Positions 48,823 to 58,765 of a stretch of DNA of 64,000 nucleotides are shown in pieces (the stretch's first letter is position 1; each line of letters begins with the position of its first letter). The position numbers were made by a program, and so were the translations under genes. The notes beneath the pieces are model-generated. The model worked only from the letters and a program-made list of their open reading frames with translations, made no database searches and was not told the DNA's origin. The DNA comes from Vreelandella maris. GTDB taxonomy: Bacteria; Pseudomonadota; Gammaproteobacteria; Pseudomonadales; Halomonadaceae. The stretch covers positions 62,001-126,000 of the forward strand of contig NZ_JABWCV010000011.1 in NCBI RefSeq assembly GCF_013371085.1, written 5' to 3'.

Positions 48823-50158
48823 TTCTTTGCAGCCAGACTCTTTGTCGCCCTTGTCTTTAAACCAATGGCTTCAACATTTGGAAACGTTGCACCCGGTCGG
48901 AATCGATATGGGCCTGGAGCGGGTTTCCAAAGTGGCAAAGCGTATGAGGCTGCTTTCAAGCCCGATTGCTCCCCGAGTTATTACCGTGGCGGGAACGAAT
49001 GGCAAGGGCTCAACCCTTGCCATGATCGAGAGCATTGCCCGTGCCCACGGTTGGCGGGTGGGTACCTATACGTCACCCCACTTATTGCGCTACAACGAAC
49101 GCGTCAAAATCGACGGTCAGGAAGCTGAAGATCAACTGCTCGTAGAAGGTTTTGAGCACGTTGAGCGAGCACGCTTGCAGGATGAGGAAATCAGCCTGAC
49201 CTATTTTGAGGCGGGCACACTGTGCGGTCTGTGGTGCTTGGCTAACGCAGAACTTGATCTTGCGGTACTTGAAGTAGGTCTTGGCGGTCGACTTGATGCG
49301 GTCAATATCATTGATGCAGATGTGGCCATCGTCACCACGATTGCTCAGGATCATGCTAACTTTTTAGGCACCGATCTGGCTCAGATTGGGCGCGAAAAAG
49401 CCGGTATCTTCCGTGCTGGCAAGCCAGCCGTATTAGGCAGTCAAGCGTTACCAGTAAGCGTTTTCGAATGCGCACAGTCGTTAGCAGCGCCTAAGTTTGC
49501 ATTAGGGCAGCAGTTTACCCACCAAACCATGGGTGAAGAGTATTCCAATTGGCGCTGGCAGGGGCAGCAAGCGGACGGCACAAGCATCGTCGTTGACGCG
49601 CTTCCTGACCCTGGGCTGCCTATCGATAATGCGGCGACTGCATTACAAGCGCTCGTACTTGCCGGAATGGCGTTGGTGCCCGCTCATGTAAAAGTAGGGC
49701 TCGCGACGGTGCAACTGGCTGGGCGGCTACAATGGATTGGTCCATGGTGCCTGGATGTGGGGCATAATCCGCATGCCGCCGAGTACGTCGCTCGCCACTT
49801 ACCGTCACCGCCCGAAGGGGGCCAGCAGTGGGGCCTTATCGGCATGTTGAATGATAAGGATATTGACGGTGTCATACAGGCATTATCTGCCCGCATCAGC
49901 GATTGGGTATGCGTGTCGCTGACAGGCGAACGAGGTTGCCTGGCAAGTGAGTTGTCGCAACGTATTATAGCTCAGGGAGGGCGGGTGCACTTTTGCGCAG
50001 AGTCGCCGCACGCTGGCGCCGATTGGCTCGCTAAGGTGTTAACGCCCAATGATCGTGTCTTGGCCACCGGGTCGTTCTTTACTGTAGCGGCACTGCTAGC
50101 TCGGCCACTGCCAACAGGCGCCGCGTCGCTTGATGGAGACGGAAATGAAATACGGTAA
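48815..50158 (+). CDS. folC: Bifunctional dihydrofolate/folylpolyglutamate synthase
   Basis: Adds glutamate to dihydropteroate and folates. It has 447 residues from the ATG at 48815. The P-loop [15 protein letters not shown] and the omega-loop region [15 protein letters not shown] are typical, as are [13 protein letters not shown] and the C-terminal [10 protein letters not shown]. The open frame reaches back to 48749 but that part lies inside accD and lacks a start signal. No clear SD is present; the 8-base overlap with accD suggests coupling. The next gene, dedD-like, starts inside its last codons. Confidence 0.95.
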   Translation: MPDSLQPDSLSPLSLNQWLQHLETLHPVGIDMGLERVSKVAKRMRLLSSPIAPRVITVAGTNGKGSTLAMIESIARAHGWRVGTYTSPHLLRYNERVKIDGQEAEDQLLVEGFEHVERARLQDEEISLTYFEAGTLCGLWCLANAELDLAVLEVGLGGRLDAVNIIDADVAIVTTIAQDHANFLGTDLAQIGREKAGIFRAGKPAVLGSQALPVSVFECAQSLAAPKFALGQQFTHQTMGEEYSNWRWQGQQADGTSIVVDALPDPGLPIDNAATALQALVLAGMALVPAHVKVGLATVQLAGRLQWIGPWCLDVGHNPHAAEYVARHLPSPPEGGQQWGLIGMLNDKDIDGVIQALSARISDWVCVSLTGERGCLASELSQRIIAQGGRVHFCAESPHAGADWLAKVLTPNDRVLATGSFFTVAALLARPLPTGAASLDGDGNEIR

Positions 50159-50837
50159 AACCGAACGCATTAGCGGTATTGTAATTTTGCTCGCGTTGCT
50201 GGCGATCTTTGTGCCGTGGCTAATGAGTGACCCGGCACCCAGAGAAGAGCGTCCCCAGCCGAGCTTTGTCATTGAGCAGCCGGTTGAGGTGGAGCGTCGT
50301 AATGTACCCGCACCAGAAAGGCCCTCAACCATTGAAGAGCCCGCATTATCTTCAGCACCCAGTGACGATAGTGACGACGGCTCTATCCCTATTGATGCCA
50401 ACCCGCGAGCGCCGCAAACCGATCAAATCGCTGCTTCAAACCAGTCACCTTCTAGCGCAGAAGCGGCAGGCTCGAGTGAGCCCGACGAGGCGCTATCTAC
50501 TCCTGATAGCGACCCCATCGCTGATTTAATTGCCACCAATAGTGGCAGTGGTCAAAGCAGCTCTGGAAGCGAGTCACAAAGCGCTTCTAGTCCTTCTTCC
50601 AGCGCCCAAGGGGAGTGGGCGGTGCAAGTGGGCAGTTTCGGTGAGCCAGCGAATGCCCAGCGACTCAGCGCACAACTGTCAGAAGAGGGGTTTAGCGTTT
50701 ATCAACGTGAGCGTGATAACAATATGACCACTGTATTTGTTGGCCCTTATGCCACCTCCGAAGACGGTGAATCCGCCATGTCCTCGATCAAAGAACGCGC
50801 CAATGTTCAGGGCCTTCTTGTTCGAGTAAGAGACTAA
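50145..50837 (+). CDS. dedD: SPOR-domain cell division protein (DedD-like)
   Basis: An inner-membrane protein that binds denuded septal peptidoglycan. It has 230 residues: a short cytoplasmic N-terminus, one transmembrane helix (about 10-28), a long low-complexity Ser/Pro/Asp linker (about 30-150), and a C-terminal SPOR domain (WAVQVGSFGEPANAQRLSAQL ... VFVGPY ... GLLVRV). The ATG at 50145 has GGAG 6 bases upstream; earlier in-frame starts (50130, 50133) are less suitable. It overlaps the folC end and lies 3 bases before cvpA, the same folC-dedD-cvpA-purF order as in E. coli and Pseudomonas. Confidence 0.9.
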   Translation: MKYGKTERISGIVILLALLAIFVPWLMSDPAPREERPQPSFVIEQPVEVERRNVPAPERPSTIEEPALSSAPSDDSDDGSIPIDANPRAPQTDQIAASNQSPSSAEAAGSSEPDEALSTPDSDPIADLIATNSGSGQSSSGSESQSASSPSSSAQGEWAVQVGSFGEPANAQRLSAQLSEEGFSVYQRERDNNMTTVFVGPYATSEDGESAMSSIKERANVQGLLVRVRD

Positions 50838-50840
50838 ACC

Positions 50841-51416
50841 ATGGCGTTAACATGGATTGATGCGGTGTTCTTGGCCGTGCTGGCGTTATCGATGCTAGCC
50901 GGTTTCGTAAGAGGATTTGTACGCGAAGCATTGGGCTTGGCCGCCTGGGTCGTCGCGTTAATGGTGGCCCGGGTGCTCGCCGAGCCGGTGGCGGAACTGA
51001 TGAGCGGGTTTATTGAAAGCTTTGATGCCCGCCTGGTGCTCGCTTTCGTGCTGGTGATTTTTGCCGTCATTTTACTCTGTGGCATCGTGATCCGATTGGT
51101 GCACGCTGCCGTAGAGTGGGTCGGCATGGGCTTGTTGAACCGCGTGGCGGGGGCCGCTTTCGGTGTTGCCCGCGGGGCGGTTGTTTTGCTTGTGGCGACG
51201 GTGCTGATTACGCTCACCCCGTTATCTGAGCTACAGGCGTGGCAACAGGCGGAGCTGCGGCCGACCTTTATCCAACTGCGCGATTGGGCGGTGAGTCAGT
51301 TAAACCAGTGGGATCGCGAGCTGCCTGATGCGCCGTCGTCACTACGAGATATTTCTCTGCCTGCGTTGCGCCTGCCTGGTGCAGCGGAACGTGAAGTTAT
51401 CCCGACAGGTGATTGA
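50841..51416 (+). CDS. cvpA: CvpA family inner-membrane protein
   Basis: A 191-residue membrane protein with four predicted helices, named for its requirement in colicin V production and linked to envelope stress and bile resistance in enteric bacteria. The N-terminal motif WIDAVFLAVLALSMLAGFVRG with GFVREALGL is typical of the family. The C-terminal 45 residues are hydrophilic. It lies 3 bases after dedD and 87 bases before purF. Confidence 0.93.
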   Translation: MALTWIDAVFLAVLALSMLAGFVRGFVREALGLAAWVVALMVARVLAEPVAELMSGFIESFDARLVLAFVLVIFAVILLCGIVIRLVHAAVEWVGMGLLNRVAGAAFGVARGAVVLLVATVLITLTPLSELQAWQQAELRPTFIQLRDWAVSQLNQWDRELPDAPSSLRDISLPALRLPGAAEREVIPTGD

Positions 51417-51503
51417 CCTGTTACTGAAGTCGATTCTACGAACGTACGGGCTTGCTTAGGTAAGTGACTTAGGTAAGCCATGGCATTAAGCGAGGTAACG
51501 TGA

Positions 51504-53024
51504 ATGTGCGGTATAGTGGGCCTTCTAGGCAAACAGGCGGTAAATCAGGGAATCTACGATGCCCTGACCGTACTTCAGCATCGTGGCCAGGACGCTGCCG
51601 GCATGATGACATGGAGCGAGGGACGCTTCTTACTGCGCAAGAGTAACGGATTGGTTCGTGACGTATTCCACACCCGCCACATGGCTCGCCTGAAAGGCAA
51701 CCTGGGCATTGGTCATGTACGTTATCCGACGGCAGGCTCATCAAGTGAAGCAGAGTCGCAGCCGTTCTATGTCAACTCGCCTTATGGTATTGCGCTGGCG
51801 CATAACGGCAACCTGACCAACTCCGAGCAGTTGAAACAGGAGCTGTTCTCAACCGATTTACGCCACATCAATACCAGTTCCGATTCTGAAGTACTGCTCA
51901 ACGTCTTTGCCCATGAGCTTGGCAAGCAAGGCTTACACCTGGAAGCGGAAGACATCTTTGACGCCGTGCGTCGCGTTCACCGTCGCTGTAAAGGTGGCTA
52001 TGCCGCCGTGGCGATTATCAATGGCTTTGGCATGGTGGCGTTCCGCGACCCTTTCGGTATTCGCCCGGTAGTCTTCGGTACCCGCGAAGAGGAAAACGGT
52101 CAAGCGGTTATGATCGCCTCCGAATCCGTTGCGTTGGATGTCGGTGGCTTTGAACTTGAGCGTGATCTGTCGCCTGGTGAAGCTATTTTTGTCGATATCG
52201 AAGGCAATATTCATACTCAAGTCTGTGCTGATCGTCCGCTGCTTCGCTCGTGCATTTTTGAACATGTTTACTTAGCGCGCCCAGACTCGCTGCTGGACGG
52301 TGCCTATGTTTACGGTACCCGGATGCAGATGGGCCGTAAGCTGGGTGATCGAATCCTCAATGAATGGCCGGATCATGATATTGATGTGGTCATTCCTATT
52401 CCCGACACGTCGCGCACCTCTGCCCTCGAAATGGCACAGCACCTTGGGGTGACCTATCGCGAAGGGTTTATGAAGAACCGCTACATTGGCCGTACCTTTA
52501 TTATGCCGGGGCAGACTCAGCGGAAGAAATCGGTACGTCAAAAGCTCAACGCCATCGACGTTGAGTTTAAAGGCAAGAACGTGCTGCTGGTGGATGACTC
52601 CATCGTGCGCGGCACGACCTGTAAGCAGATCATCCAGATGGCGCGTGATGCCGGTGCCCGTAAGGTCTATTTTGCCTCGGCGGCGCCGCCGGTTCGCTTC
52701 CCCAATGTGTATGGCATCGATATGCCCGCCGCGTCTGAGCTGATTGCCCATGGCCGTAGCGAAGAGGAGGTCGGTGACTTAATTGGGGCTGACCGCATCT
52801 TCTATCAAAACCTGGAAGATCTAAAAGCGGCGTGTCGTGAAGTGAATCCTGAAATGGAAGAGTTCGATTGCTCGGTGTTTGACGGCAACTACGTCACCGG
52901 CGATATCGACGACGCTTATTTGGCCGCGCTTGAAGCTAGCCGTAATGATTCTGCCAAGGATCAGAGCGCTGGCGATCACGCTCTTGTCGATATGCACAAT
53001 CAAGACGATGACCTGGACGATTAG
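51504..53024 (+). CDS. purF: Amidophosphoribosyltransferase
   Basis: The first committed step of purine synthesis, converting PRPP and glutamine to phosphoribosylamine. It has 506 residues. The N-terminal glutaminase nucleophile is Cys2 (after Met removal, MCGIVGLLG), with [11 protein letters not shown] and LAHNGNLTN motifs; the PRPP-binding loop is [15 protein letters not shown]-terminal acidic tail of about 45 residues ([11 protein letters not shown] at the end) is longer than in E. coli. SD GAGG is about 8 bases from the ATG. It ends 12 bases before metZ. Confidence 0.97.
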   Translation: MCGIVGLLGKQAVNQGIYDALTVLQHRGQDAAGMMTWSEGRFLLRKSNGLVRDVFHTRHMARLKGNLGIGHVRYPTAGSSSEAESQPFYVNSPYGIALAHNGNLTNSEQLKQELFSTDLRHINTSSDSEVLLNVFAHELGKQGLHLEAEDIFDAVRRVHRRCKGGYAAVAIINGFGMVAFRDPFGIRPVVFGTREEENGQAVMIASESVALDVGGFELERDLSPGEAIFVDIEGNIHTQVCADRPLLRSCIFEHVYLARPDSLLDGAYVYGTRMQMGRKLGDRILNEWPDHDIDVVIPIPDTSRTSALEMAQHLGVTYREGFMKNRYIGRTFIMPGQTQRKKSVRQKLNAIDVEFKGKNVLLVDDSIVRGTTCKQIIQMARDAGARKVYFASAAPPVRFPNVYGIDMPAASELIAHGRSEEEVGDLIGADRIFYQNLEDLKAACREVNPEMEEFDCSVFDGNYVTGDIDDAYLAALEASRNDSAKDQSAGDHALVDMHNQDDDLDD

Positions 53025-53036
53025 GAGTGAAGCCTT

Positions 53037-54251
53037 ATGCATGATGACAATCACCAGGAAGACGGTCACCAGGATGAATGGTCATTAGAGACACTGGCGA
53101 TCCGGGCAGGCCATCAGCGCACCTTTGAGCAGGAGCACTCGGAGCCTATTTTTCCGACCTCAAGCTTTGTCTATGAAAGCGCTGCAGAAGCGGCGCGTAA
53201 GTTCGGTGGCCAAGAGCCGGGTAACGTTTATTCGCGCTTTACCAACCCGACAGTGCATACCTTTGAGCGTCGCCTAGCGGCGCTTGAAGTCGGCGAGCGC
53301 TGTGTTGCCACCAGTTCGGGCATGTCGGCCATTCTGTCGACAGCGTTGGCATTGCTTTCCGCAGGGGATGAAATTGTGGCCTCCCGGTCGCTATTTGGCT
53401 CAACGGTTAGTCTGTTCGATAAGTATTTAGGCAAGTTTGGTATTACCACGCGTTATGTCGAGCTTTCCAATGCCGCTGCATGGGAAGCGGCGATCACGCC
53501 CAAAACGCGTCTATTGTTTGCCGAAACGCCCTCGAACCCGCTGTCTGAAATTGCCGATATTCCGGCCCTGGCCGCTTTGGCCAAACGTCACGACGCGCTG
53601 CTGGCAATTGATAACTGCTTCCTCACACCGGCCCTCCAGCAGCCGTTGGCGCTAGGTGCTGACCTAGTCATCCATTCGGCGACTAAGTATTTGGATGGGC
53701 AGGGCCGTGCCATTGGCGGGGCAGTAGTGGGGAGCCATGCGCTGCTTGAAGAAGTGTTCGGTGTGGTACGTACCTGCGGCCCGTGCTTGAGCCCTTTCAA
53801 TGCCTGGATATTCACCAAAGGGTTGGAAACACTATCATTGCGTATGAAAGCGCATTGTGAAAATGCCTTGATCCTTGCCCGCTGGTTAGATGCACATCCG
53901 GCGGTGAACCGCGTGTTCTATAGCGGCCTGGAGGATCATCCACAGCACGCCTTGGCCAAACAGCAGCAAAAGGGGTTCGGCGCCGTATTGGGCTTTGAAG
54001 TGAAGGGCGGTCAGGAAGGAGCGTGGCAGGTAATTGATGCGACTCGCATGCTTTCGATAACGGGTAATTTAGGTGATGTTAAAACCACGATTACCCACCC
54101 GGCCACCACTACCCATGGGCGTCTTTCTGATGACCAAAAGGCCGCTGCCGGTATCGCCCCTGGCTTGATCCGAGTCGCGGTAGGGTTAGAAAGCCAGGAA
54201 GACATTCAGCGTGATTTAGCCCGTGGACTGGATGCCCTGGCTGCGAGTTAA
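53037..54251 (+). CDS. metZ: O-succinylhomoserine sulfhydrylase
   Basis: A PLP enzyme making homocysteine directly from O-succinylhomoserine and sulfide (methionine synthesis). It has 404 residues. The PLP Lys lies in HSATKYLDGQG; other Cys/Met-metabolism family motifs are YSRFTNPTVHTFE and TSSGMSAILS. The cvpA-purF-metZ order with this N-terminus matches Pseudomonas MetZ rather than cystathionine gamma-synthase. A strong SD (TAGGAG) precedes the ATG. It is closed by a terminator. Confidence 0.94.
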   Translation: MHDDNHQEDGHQDEWSLETLAIRAGHQRTFEQEHSEPIFPTSSFVYESAAEAARKFGGQEPGNVYSRFTNPTVHTFERRLAALEVGERCVATSSGMSAILSTALALLSAGDEIVASRSLFGSTVSLFDKYLGKFGITTRYVELSNAAAWEAAITPKTRLLFAETPSNPLSEIADIPALAALAKRHDALLAIDNCFLTPALQQPLALGADLVIHSATKYLDGQGRAIGGAVVGSHALLEEVFGVVRTCGPCLSPFNAWIFTKGLETLSLRMKAHCENALILARWLDAHPAVNRVFYSGLEDHPQHALAKQQQKGFGAVLGFEVKGGQEGAWQVIDATRMLSITGNLGDVKTTITHPATTTHGRLSDDQKAAAGIAPGLIRVAVGLESQEDIQRDLARGLDALAAS

Positions 54252-54269
54252 CTAGCCGCTTGATAAGCA

Positions 54270-54299
54270 AAACCGGCCCAGCAGTTGGCCGTTTTTTTT
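54270..54299 (+). terminator. Intrinsic terminator after metZ
   Basis: AAAACCGGCC pairs with GGCCGTTTT (one bulged C) around an 8-base loop, followed by eight T. Confidence 0.85.
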
Positions 54300-54452
54300 C
54301 TGCGCCAATCTCAATCAGCACGCTATCTTCAAACAGTGGTTTTTACGAATGATGTGTTCTGCTTTTTTCAGCGGTTCCTAACGCGGTTACACGATATGCT
54401 TGCGTTATTAACGTATTCGCTAACGGGTAGCGACGAATAAGGGAAAACAGTG

Positions 54453-55034
54453 ATGTGGCGTAATAGTCGTAGCGGGTGGGGGTTGATCAGTATTCTGTTT
54501 CACTGGCTAAGCGCGCTGGCTATTATCGGTCTGTTTGCGCTGGGCTGGTGGATGACGGACCTTGGCTATTATGACCCCTGGTACAATCAGGGCCCATGGG
54601 TACATCGCTCGATTGGTATGTTGCTACTATTTGCTACCCTGGCGCGATTAGTATGGCGTTTTGCTCAACCAACCCCTACGGCAGAAGGCGGCCGCCTAGA
54701 GATTATTGCTGCCCATGTGGGGCATATCGCTCTTTATGTGCTTGTATTGCTGGTCATGGTGAGCGGCTACTTAATTTCTACCGCTGACGGGAGCGGTATC
54801 ACTGTCTTTGGTTGGTTTGAGATACCTGCACTGGTATATGACTTCCCCAACCAGGCAAGCTTGGCAGGTAATGTACATTGGTATAGCGCTCTGGCATTGA
54901 TGATTATATCGGCAGGTCACGCGCTTGCCGCGTTTAAGCATCACTGGCTAGACCGGCACTCAACATTGGTACGTATGCTAAACCCAGCGCATAGCCGAGC
55001 TGGCGATCATAGTGCAACAAAGTCATCACGTTAG
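54453..55034 (+). CDS. Cytochrome b561 family protein
   Basis: A 193-residue di-heme b membrane protein of the bacterial CybB type, with four transmembrane helices and conserved histidines in ISILFHWLSA, WVHRSIGM, VHWYSALAL and AGHALAAFKHHW. CybB-type proteins move electrons from quinol, for example to superoxide. The gene pairs with yceI 83 bases downstream, a common neighbour; cytochrome b561 and YceI genes often occur together. A GTG one codon upstream is in frame; the ATG at 54453 is preferred. Confidence 0.9.
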   Translation: MWRNSRSGWGLISILFHWLSALAIIGLFALGWWMTDLGYYDPWYNQGPWVHRSIGMLLLFATLARLVWRFAQPTPTAEGGRLEIIAAHVGHIALYVLVLLVMVSGYLISTADGSGITVFGWFEIPALVYDFPNQASLAGNVHWYSALALMIISAGHALAAFKHHWLDRHSTLVRMLNPAHSRAGDHSATKSSR

Positions 55035-55117
55035 CCGTTTACACTTTTTCTAAACATCGCGCGTCAGATAATTGTCTTCCCGCGGTGCCTATTAAGTAAA
55101 GCAAGGAGCAATTCAAT

Positions 55118-55702
55118 ATGTTCAAGAAAACAGCATTTGCATCCGCGATCGCCGCTGTAGCGCTGGTACCATTGAGCCAAGCACAGGCAGCTGATTATCA
55201 AATCGATACCGAAGGCCAACACGCCTTTATTCAATTCAAAATTTCTCACTTGGGCTTCTCTTACATTTTAGGTAGCTTTGAAGAGTTTGAGGGCCAGTTC
55301 GCTTACGATCCTGAAGACCTTGAAGCATCTTCAGCAGAAATCGAAGTCCAAGTGGATAGCCTGACCAGCAACCATGCTGAGCGTGACCGTCATATCCTGA
55401 GCGGCGACTTCCTGAATGCCAGTGAATTTCCGACAGCGACCTTTACCTCTACAGGCTTTGAGTCAACGGGTGATAATGAAGGCGTGTTGACCGGTGATTT
55501 GACCCTGCACGGCGAAACTCAAGAGATTGAAATGCCGGTTACCCTGATGGGTGAAGGCGATGACCCGTGGGGCAACTACCGCGCTGGTTTTGAAGGTAGC
55601 ACTACGCTGACCTTGGGCGATTATGGTATTAATATGAGTGACTTCCCTGAATCTATGCACGAACTTGAGCTATATGTGACGTTTGAAGGTATTCGTCAGT
55701 AA
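55118..55702 (+). CDS. yceI: YceI family periplasmic lipid-binding protein
   Basis: A secreted beta-barrel (lipocalin-like) protein that binds isoprenoid lipids such as polyprenyl or quinone-like molecules. It has 194 residues with a signal peptide cut after SQAQA (about residue 24). Mature family motifs are ADYQIDTEGQHAFIQFKISHLGFSY in part, the SLTSNHAERDRHILSGDFLNA region, and the C-terminal TTLTLGDYGINMSDFP. A strong SD (AAGGAG) precedes the ATG. It follows the cytochrome b561 gene and is closed by a terminator. Confidence 0.94.
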   Translation: MFKKTAFASAIAAVALVPLSQAQAADYQIDTEGQHAFIQFKISHLGFSYILGSFEEFEGQFAYDPEDLEASSAEIEVQVDSLTSNHAERDRHILSGDFLNASEFPTATFTSTGFESTGDNEGVLTGDLTLHGETQEIEMPVTLMGEGDDPWGNYRAGFEGSTTLTLGDYGINMSDFPESMHELELYVTFEGIRQ

Positions 55703-55721
55703 GAATTTACTGCGCTAAGTA

Positions 55722-55752
55722 CGCCACTGCCCTTTAAGGGCGGTGGCGTTTT
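55722..55752 (+). terminator. Intrinsic terminator after yceI
   Basis: An 11-base stem CGCCACTGCCC/GGGCGGTGGCG (one wobble), loop TTTAA, followed by TTTT. Confidence 0.85.
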
Positions 55753-55798
55753 ACGTTACAACCGATAAATATTTATCCATCACCTAAGGAGAGAGTGC

Positions 55799-57145
55799 TT
55801 GGCTGCTGTCATGCAACAAAAAGAGTTGGCGATAACCCTATGGCGTCAAACGTGGCCTATGGCCATTGGGGTGTTGGCGCTATTGGGTTTTCAACTTGTT
55901 GATAGCGCATTTATTGCTCGTTTGGGTACTGCGCCGTTGGCCGCGCAGTCATTTACCTTTCCTTTGTCGTTTCTGATTATCGGCATTCAGGTAGGGATGG
56001 GTATTGCAATTGCCGCGCTTATTTCGCGGGCATTGGGGGCGGGTGAAGAAGCCCGGGCGAGACGCTTAAGCAGTTTGGTGCTTATGGCGGGTGGCGGCGT
56101 CATCGGCCTCTTGGCGATCGCATTATGGATATTTTATGTGCCTATCTTTCGACTGCTGGGCGCGGATGAAACGACGCTTTCCTATATCCGCATTTATTGG
56201 GCGCCTCAGCTGCTATCCACATGGTTGGGGGCACTGCTTTATTTCAGCTATAGCGTTTTTCGTGCCCACGGTGACACCCGCCTACCAGGCAAAATGATGG
56301 TGCTGAGTAGTCTTGTGAACCTTGTTCTCGATCCACTGCTAATCTTTGGCATTGGTGATTGGGAAGGCTGGGGTCTACCTGGCGCAGCCTGGGCAACCGC
56401 GATTGCTTTTTCAGTAGGTCTATTGGTGACCACGCGTAAATTACTTAAACGCCAGTGGGCCGCTCAGCAGGGACTGTGGCAAGAGGCCAAACAGTCGTGG
56501 CGGCCATTTACGGGTATTGCCGCACCGGCCATGGTCAGCCAGCTGATGCCACCCTTGGCTGCGATGCTGGCAATCTCTGTTGTGGCGGGCCTGGGTGAAA
56601 GCGAAGTGGCCGCCTGGGGCTTGGCAAGCCGTTTGGAGACACTCTCACTGATGGTCATTCTGGCCATGACCATGTCGCTGCCGCCATGGTTAGGGCGTTG
56701 CTACGGGGCTGGTGATTGGGGGCAAATTCAGCAGCTGATGACGTTAGCTATTAAGGTCGCGCTATTTTGGCAGCTGGGTCTCGGCATAGTATTGGCACTG
56801 GGAGCGCCCTGGCTAGCGATGGCGTTGGCAGGCAACCCGGATGTGCAAAGCGAGCTGACGCTGCTGATTCGTTTTCTCTTGCCTAGCTATGCGGCACTAG
56901 GTGTTTGCATGCTAGTCGTCTCGGCAGGTAATGCGTTAGGTTGGCCATTACGAGCCATGCTGTTATCCAGTGCGCGGCTGTTTATTTGTTATTTGCCTTG
57001 CCTATGGTTGGGCTCGCAGTTCTTCGGTTGGTGGGGGCTGGCGGCGGGTGCGGCCGTGGGGAATCTGCTGGCAGGCTTTATGGCATGGCTCGTTATGCGG
57101 CGTATTTTATCCCGCCCGCATCGGCAGGCGGGATTCATCCATTAA
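55799..57145 (+). CDS. MATE family multidrug/Na+ antiporter
   Basis: A 448-residue exporter with twelve helices in two homologous halves. Family features: WPMAIGVLALLGFQLVDSAFIARLG in helix 1, GAGEEARARRLSS, YFSYSVFRAHGDTRLPG and, in the second half, GLGESEVAAWGLASRLE. MATE proteins expel cationic compounds in exchange for Na+ or H+. It starts at TTG, with AGGAG 7 bases upstream; an ATG four codons later has no SD in range. It overlaps the convergent NCS2 gene by 4 bases at the stops. Confidence 0.93.
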   Translation: MAAVMQQKELAITLWRQTWPMAIGVLALLGFQLVDSAFIARLGTAPLAAQSFTFPLSFLIIGIQVGMGIAIAALISRALGAGEEARARRLSSLVLMAGGGVIGLLAIALWIFYVPIFRLLGADETTLSYIRIYWAPQLLSTWLGALLYFSYSVFRAHGDTRLPGKMMVLSSLVNLVLDPLLIFGIGDWEGWGLPGAAWATAIAFSVGLLVTTRKLLKRQWAAQQGLWQEAKQSWRPFTGIAAPAMVSQLMPPLAAMLAISVVAGLGESEVAAWGLASRLETLSLMVILAMTMSLPPWLGRCYGAGDWGQIQQLMTLAIKVALFWQLGLGIVLALGAPWLAMALAGNPDVQSELTLLIRFLLPSYAALGVCMLVVSAGNALGWPLRAMLLSSARLFICYLPCLWLGSQFFGWWGLAAGAAVGNLLAGFMAWLVMRRILSRPHRQAGFIH

Positions 57146-58626
57146 CGCTTGCGTGCTGCTTCCTGATAGGAAAAATACATAAACAGTAGTGCCATACCCA
57201 AGTAGCCCATGACAAACTCTGGCGCTGCATTGAAAGAGAGTTTAGGGGCGTGCATTAGTCCGAAAAACGAAAAGCCCGCCGCAATTGCCGCGAAGGCGGC
57301 TGCACGCCTAAACTGATGATCAATCACCGAGACCGTCATAGCGCCCAGTAGGATCGCCATAAACATGGCCCCTTGGCCCATTACTACGATGGCACTTGAG
57401 ATATCGGTCACTACCTCGCCAGCCCCGCGATTAAAGCGCGTCATCACGTAGTTAGCAAAGTAGGGCAGCATGGCCAGCGCCACGGCAGGGTAGTAGCGCG
57501 TGTCGTTGGCTTGAAAGGCGGTCGCAATCATCGACATGCCAACAAAGACTAGAATGGGCGCTACTACAGAAACGGGAATAATTGCTGCCAGCGCAGCAAT
57601 GAGACCGAACATGGTGGCTAAGGCATATACAGCGCCATTCAGCAGGCTGTATCCCCGGCCCGCGCCCATCCATTTAGCGCCTACCGTTGCGATATAAACC
57701 GTAGTTGGAAAGACGCCGCCAAATAGCGCGCCAATCATGGTGCCTGCGCCATCTACTGCCTGGCATTCGCGCACATCGTATTTGTCGCCTGCCGCCTCCA
57801 TTGCTTCCACGTTGTTCATGGTTTCAATAGCGTTATACAGTGTAATGGGCAGCACCACGGTCAGCACTGCAAGCATGCTGGTCAGCAGTAGCCCCAGCCC
57901 CTCAAACCAGGCCAGATTGGGAAGTAATGGATAAAAGCCTAGGTGGGTAAAGGCATCGCTAAACCGTTCGGTGCCAGCGTCGCCAATCAAGTAGGCCATG
58001 GCGGTACCGACAATAATGGCAAATAGCGAGGTTGGAAGCTTAAAGGGCATGCTGACGCGGGCCACTAAGCCAACAATAATAATCGCTAACACCAGCAGGC
58101 CGATAATCGGCATTTCGAGTGTTTTAAACAGCATTTCTCCGGCAATAAACGTCAGTGCAACGCCGGCCACTGCGCCAAGCATAGCGGCTCTTGGTAAGTG
58201 GTATTGCACCCAGCGACCAATGACGCTAATCGCGGCTTCAATGGCACCGCTTATAAAGCAGGCGGCAACAGCCACTTTCCAAGCCATTTCCGCATCGCCG
58301 GTGAGCTGTTTGGCGGGTAGCAATACGCCGAACAGGAATACGAACATCACCGGCGTCGAGATACCGTAAGAGAGCGCTGTCACATCCGCCCGGTTTTCTT
58401 TGCGTGCCAGCCTTGCCGCGCTCCATGCATAGTAGAAGTTGCCTACCATCACCGCTACCGCTGCGCCGGGCAGCACTTGCCCATAGACAATGGAGGCAGG
58501 AAACCCCATGCCCAGCATGGTGATGGCGATAATGACAAAGTTGGCGATGTTGTTTTGGAAGAGAGCGAAGAATGCGTCAGTGTCTTCTTTTTTGTACCAC
58601 GGATAGTGAGTGCTGGCAGCCGCCAT
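57142..58626 (-). CDS. NCS2-type nucleobase permease
   Basis: A 494-residue inner-membrane transporter with 13-14 hydrophobic helices related to the xanthine/uracil permease (NCS2, AzgA-like) group. The motif QNNIANFVIIAITMLGMGFP in helix 1, RADVTALSYGISTP (substrate-binding helix 3 region) and GTMIGALFGGVFPTTVYI resemble these families. The substrate, perhaps a purine or pyrimidine base, cannot be told. SD AGAGG is 6-8 bases from the ATG. Two palindromes lie just upstream (58651-58660 and 58685-58700), suggesting tight control. No catabolic genes lie nearby. Confidence 0.8.
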   Translation of the reverse strand: MAAASTHYPWYKKEDTDAFFALFQNNIANFVIIAITMLGMGFPASIVYGQVLPGAAVAVMVGNFYYAWSAARLARKENRADVTALSYGISTPVMFVFLFGVLLPAKQLTGDAEMAWKVAVAACFISGAIEAAISVIGRWVQYHLPRAAMLGAVAGVALTFIAGEMLFKTLEMPIIGLLVLAIIIVGLVARVSMPFKLPTSLFAIIVGTAMAYLIGDAGTERFSDAFTHLGFYPLLPNLAWFEGLGLLLTSMLAVLTVVLPITLYNAIETMNNVEAMEAAGDKYDVRECQAVDGAGTMIGALFGGVFPTTVYIATVGAKWMGAGRGYSLLNGAVYALATMFGLIAALAAIIPVSVVAPILVFVGMSMIATAFQANDTRYYPAVALAMLPYFANYVMTRFNRGAGEVVTDISSAIVVMGQGAMFMAILLGAMTVSVIDHQFRRAAAFAAIAAGFSFFGLMHAPKLSFNAAPEFVMGYLGMALLFMYFSYQEAARKR

Positions 58627-58650
58627 GTTATGCCTCTTGATTATGGTGTG

Positions 58651-58660
58651 TTGTATACAA
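58651..58660. promoter_or_regulatory. Palindrome TTGTATACAA, GntR-type operator candidate
   Basis: A perfect 10-base palindrome 25 bases upstream of the NCS2 start codon. Several GntR-family repressors (FadR subfamily) bind sites with a TTGTATACAA-like core. No GntR gene is nearby. Confidence 0.5.
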
Positions 58661-58684
58661 GGCTATACTGAGTGTGCCGAAGTG

Positions 58685-58700
58685 TTGACTAATCGGTCAA
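58685..58700. promoter_or_regulatory. Palindrome TTGAC-N6-GTCAA, RutR-like operator candidate
   Basis: TTGACTAATCGGTCAA, 59 bases upstream of the NCS2 start, matches the E. coli RutR consensus TTGACCANNTGGTCAA at 12 of its 14 fixed positions. RutR is a TetR-family regulator that responds to uracil and controls pyrimidine use, which fits a nucleobase permease. Confidence 0.5.
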
Positions 58701-58714
58701 GTGCCTAATACATG

Positions 58715-58742
58715 AAAACGCCCAGGCGTTGCCTGGGCGTTT
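58715..58742 (-). terminator. Intrinsic terminator after the aminotransferase gene
   Basis: A perfect 12-base stem AAACGCCCAGGC/GCCTGGGCGTTT with a 3-base loop; on the minus strand it ends in TTTT. It is 24 bases past the aminotransferase stop. Confidence 0.9.
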
Positions 58743-58765
58743 GTTACTGCGTTGCTGCTTGGCGA

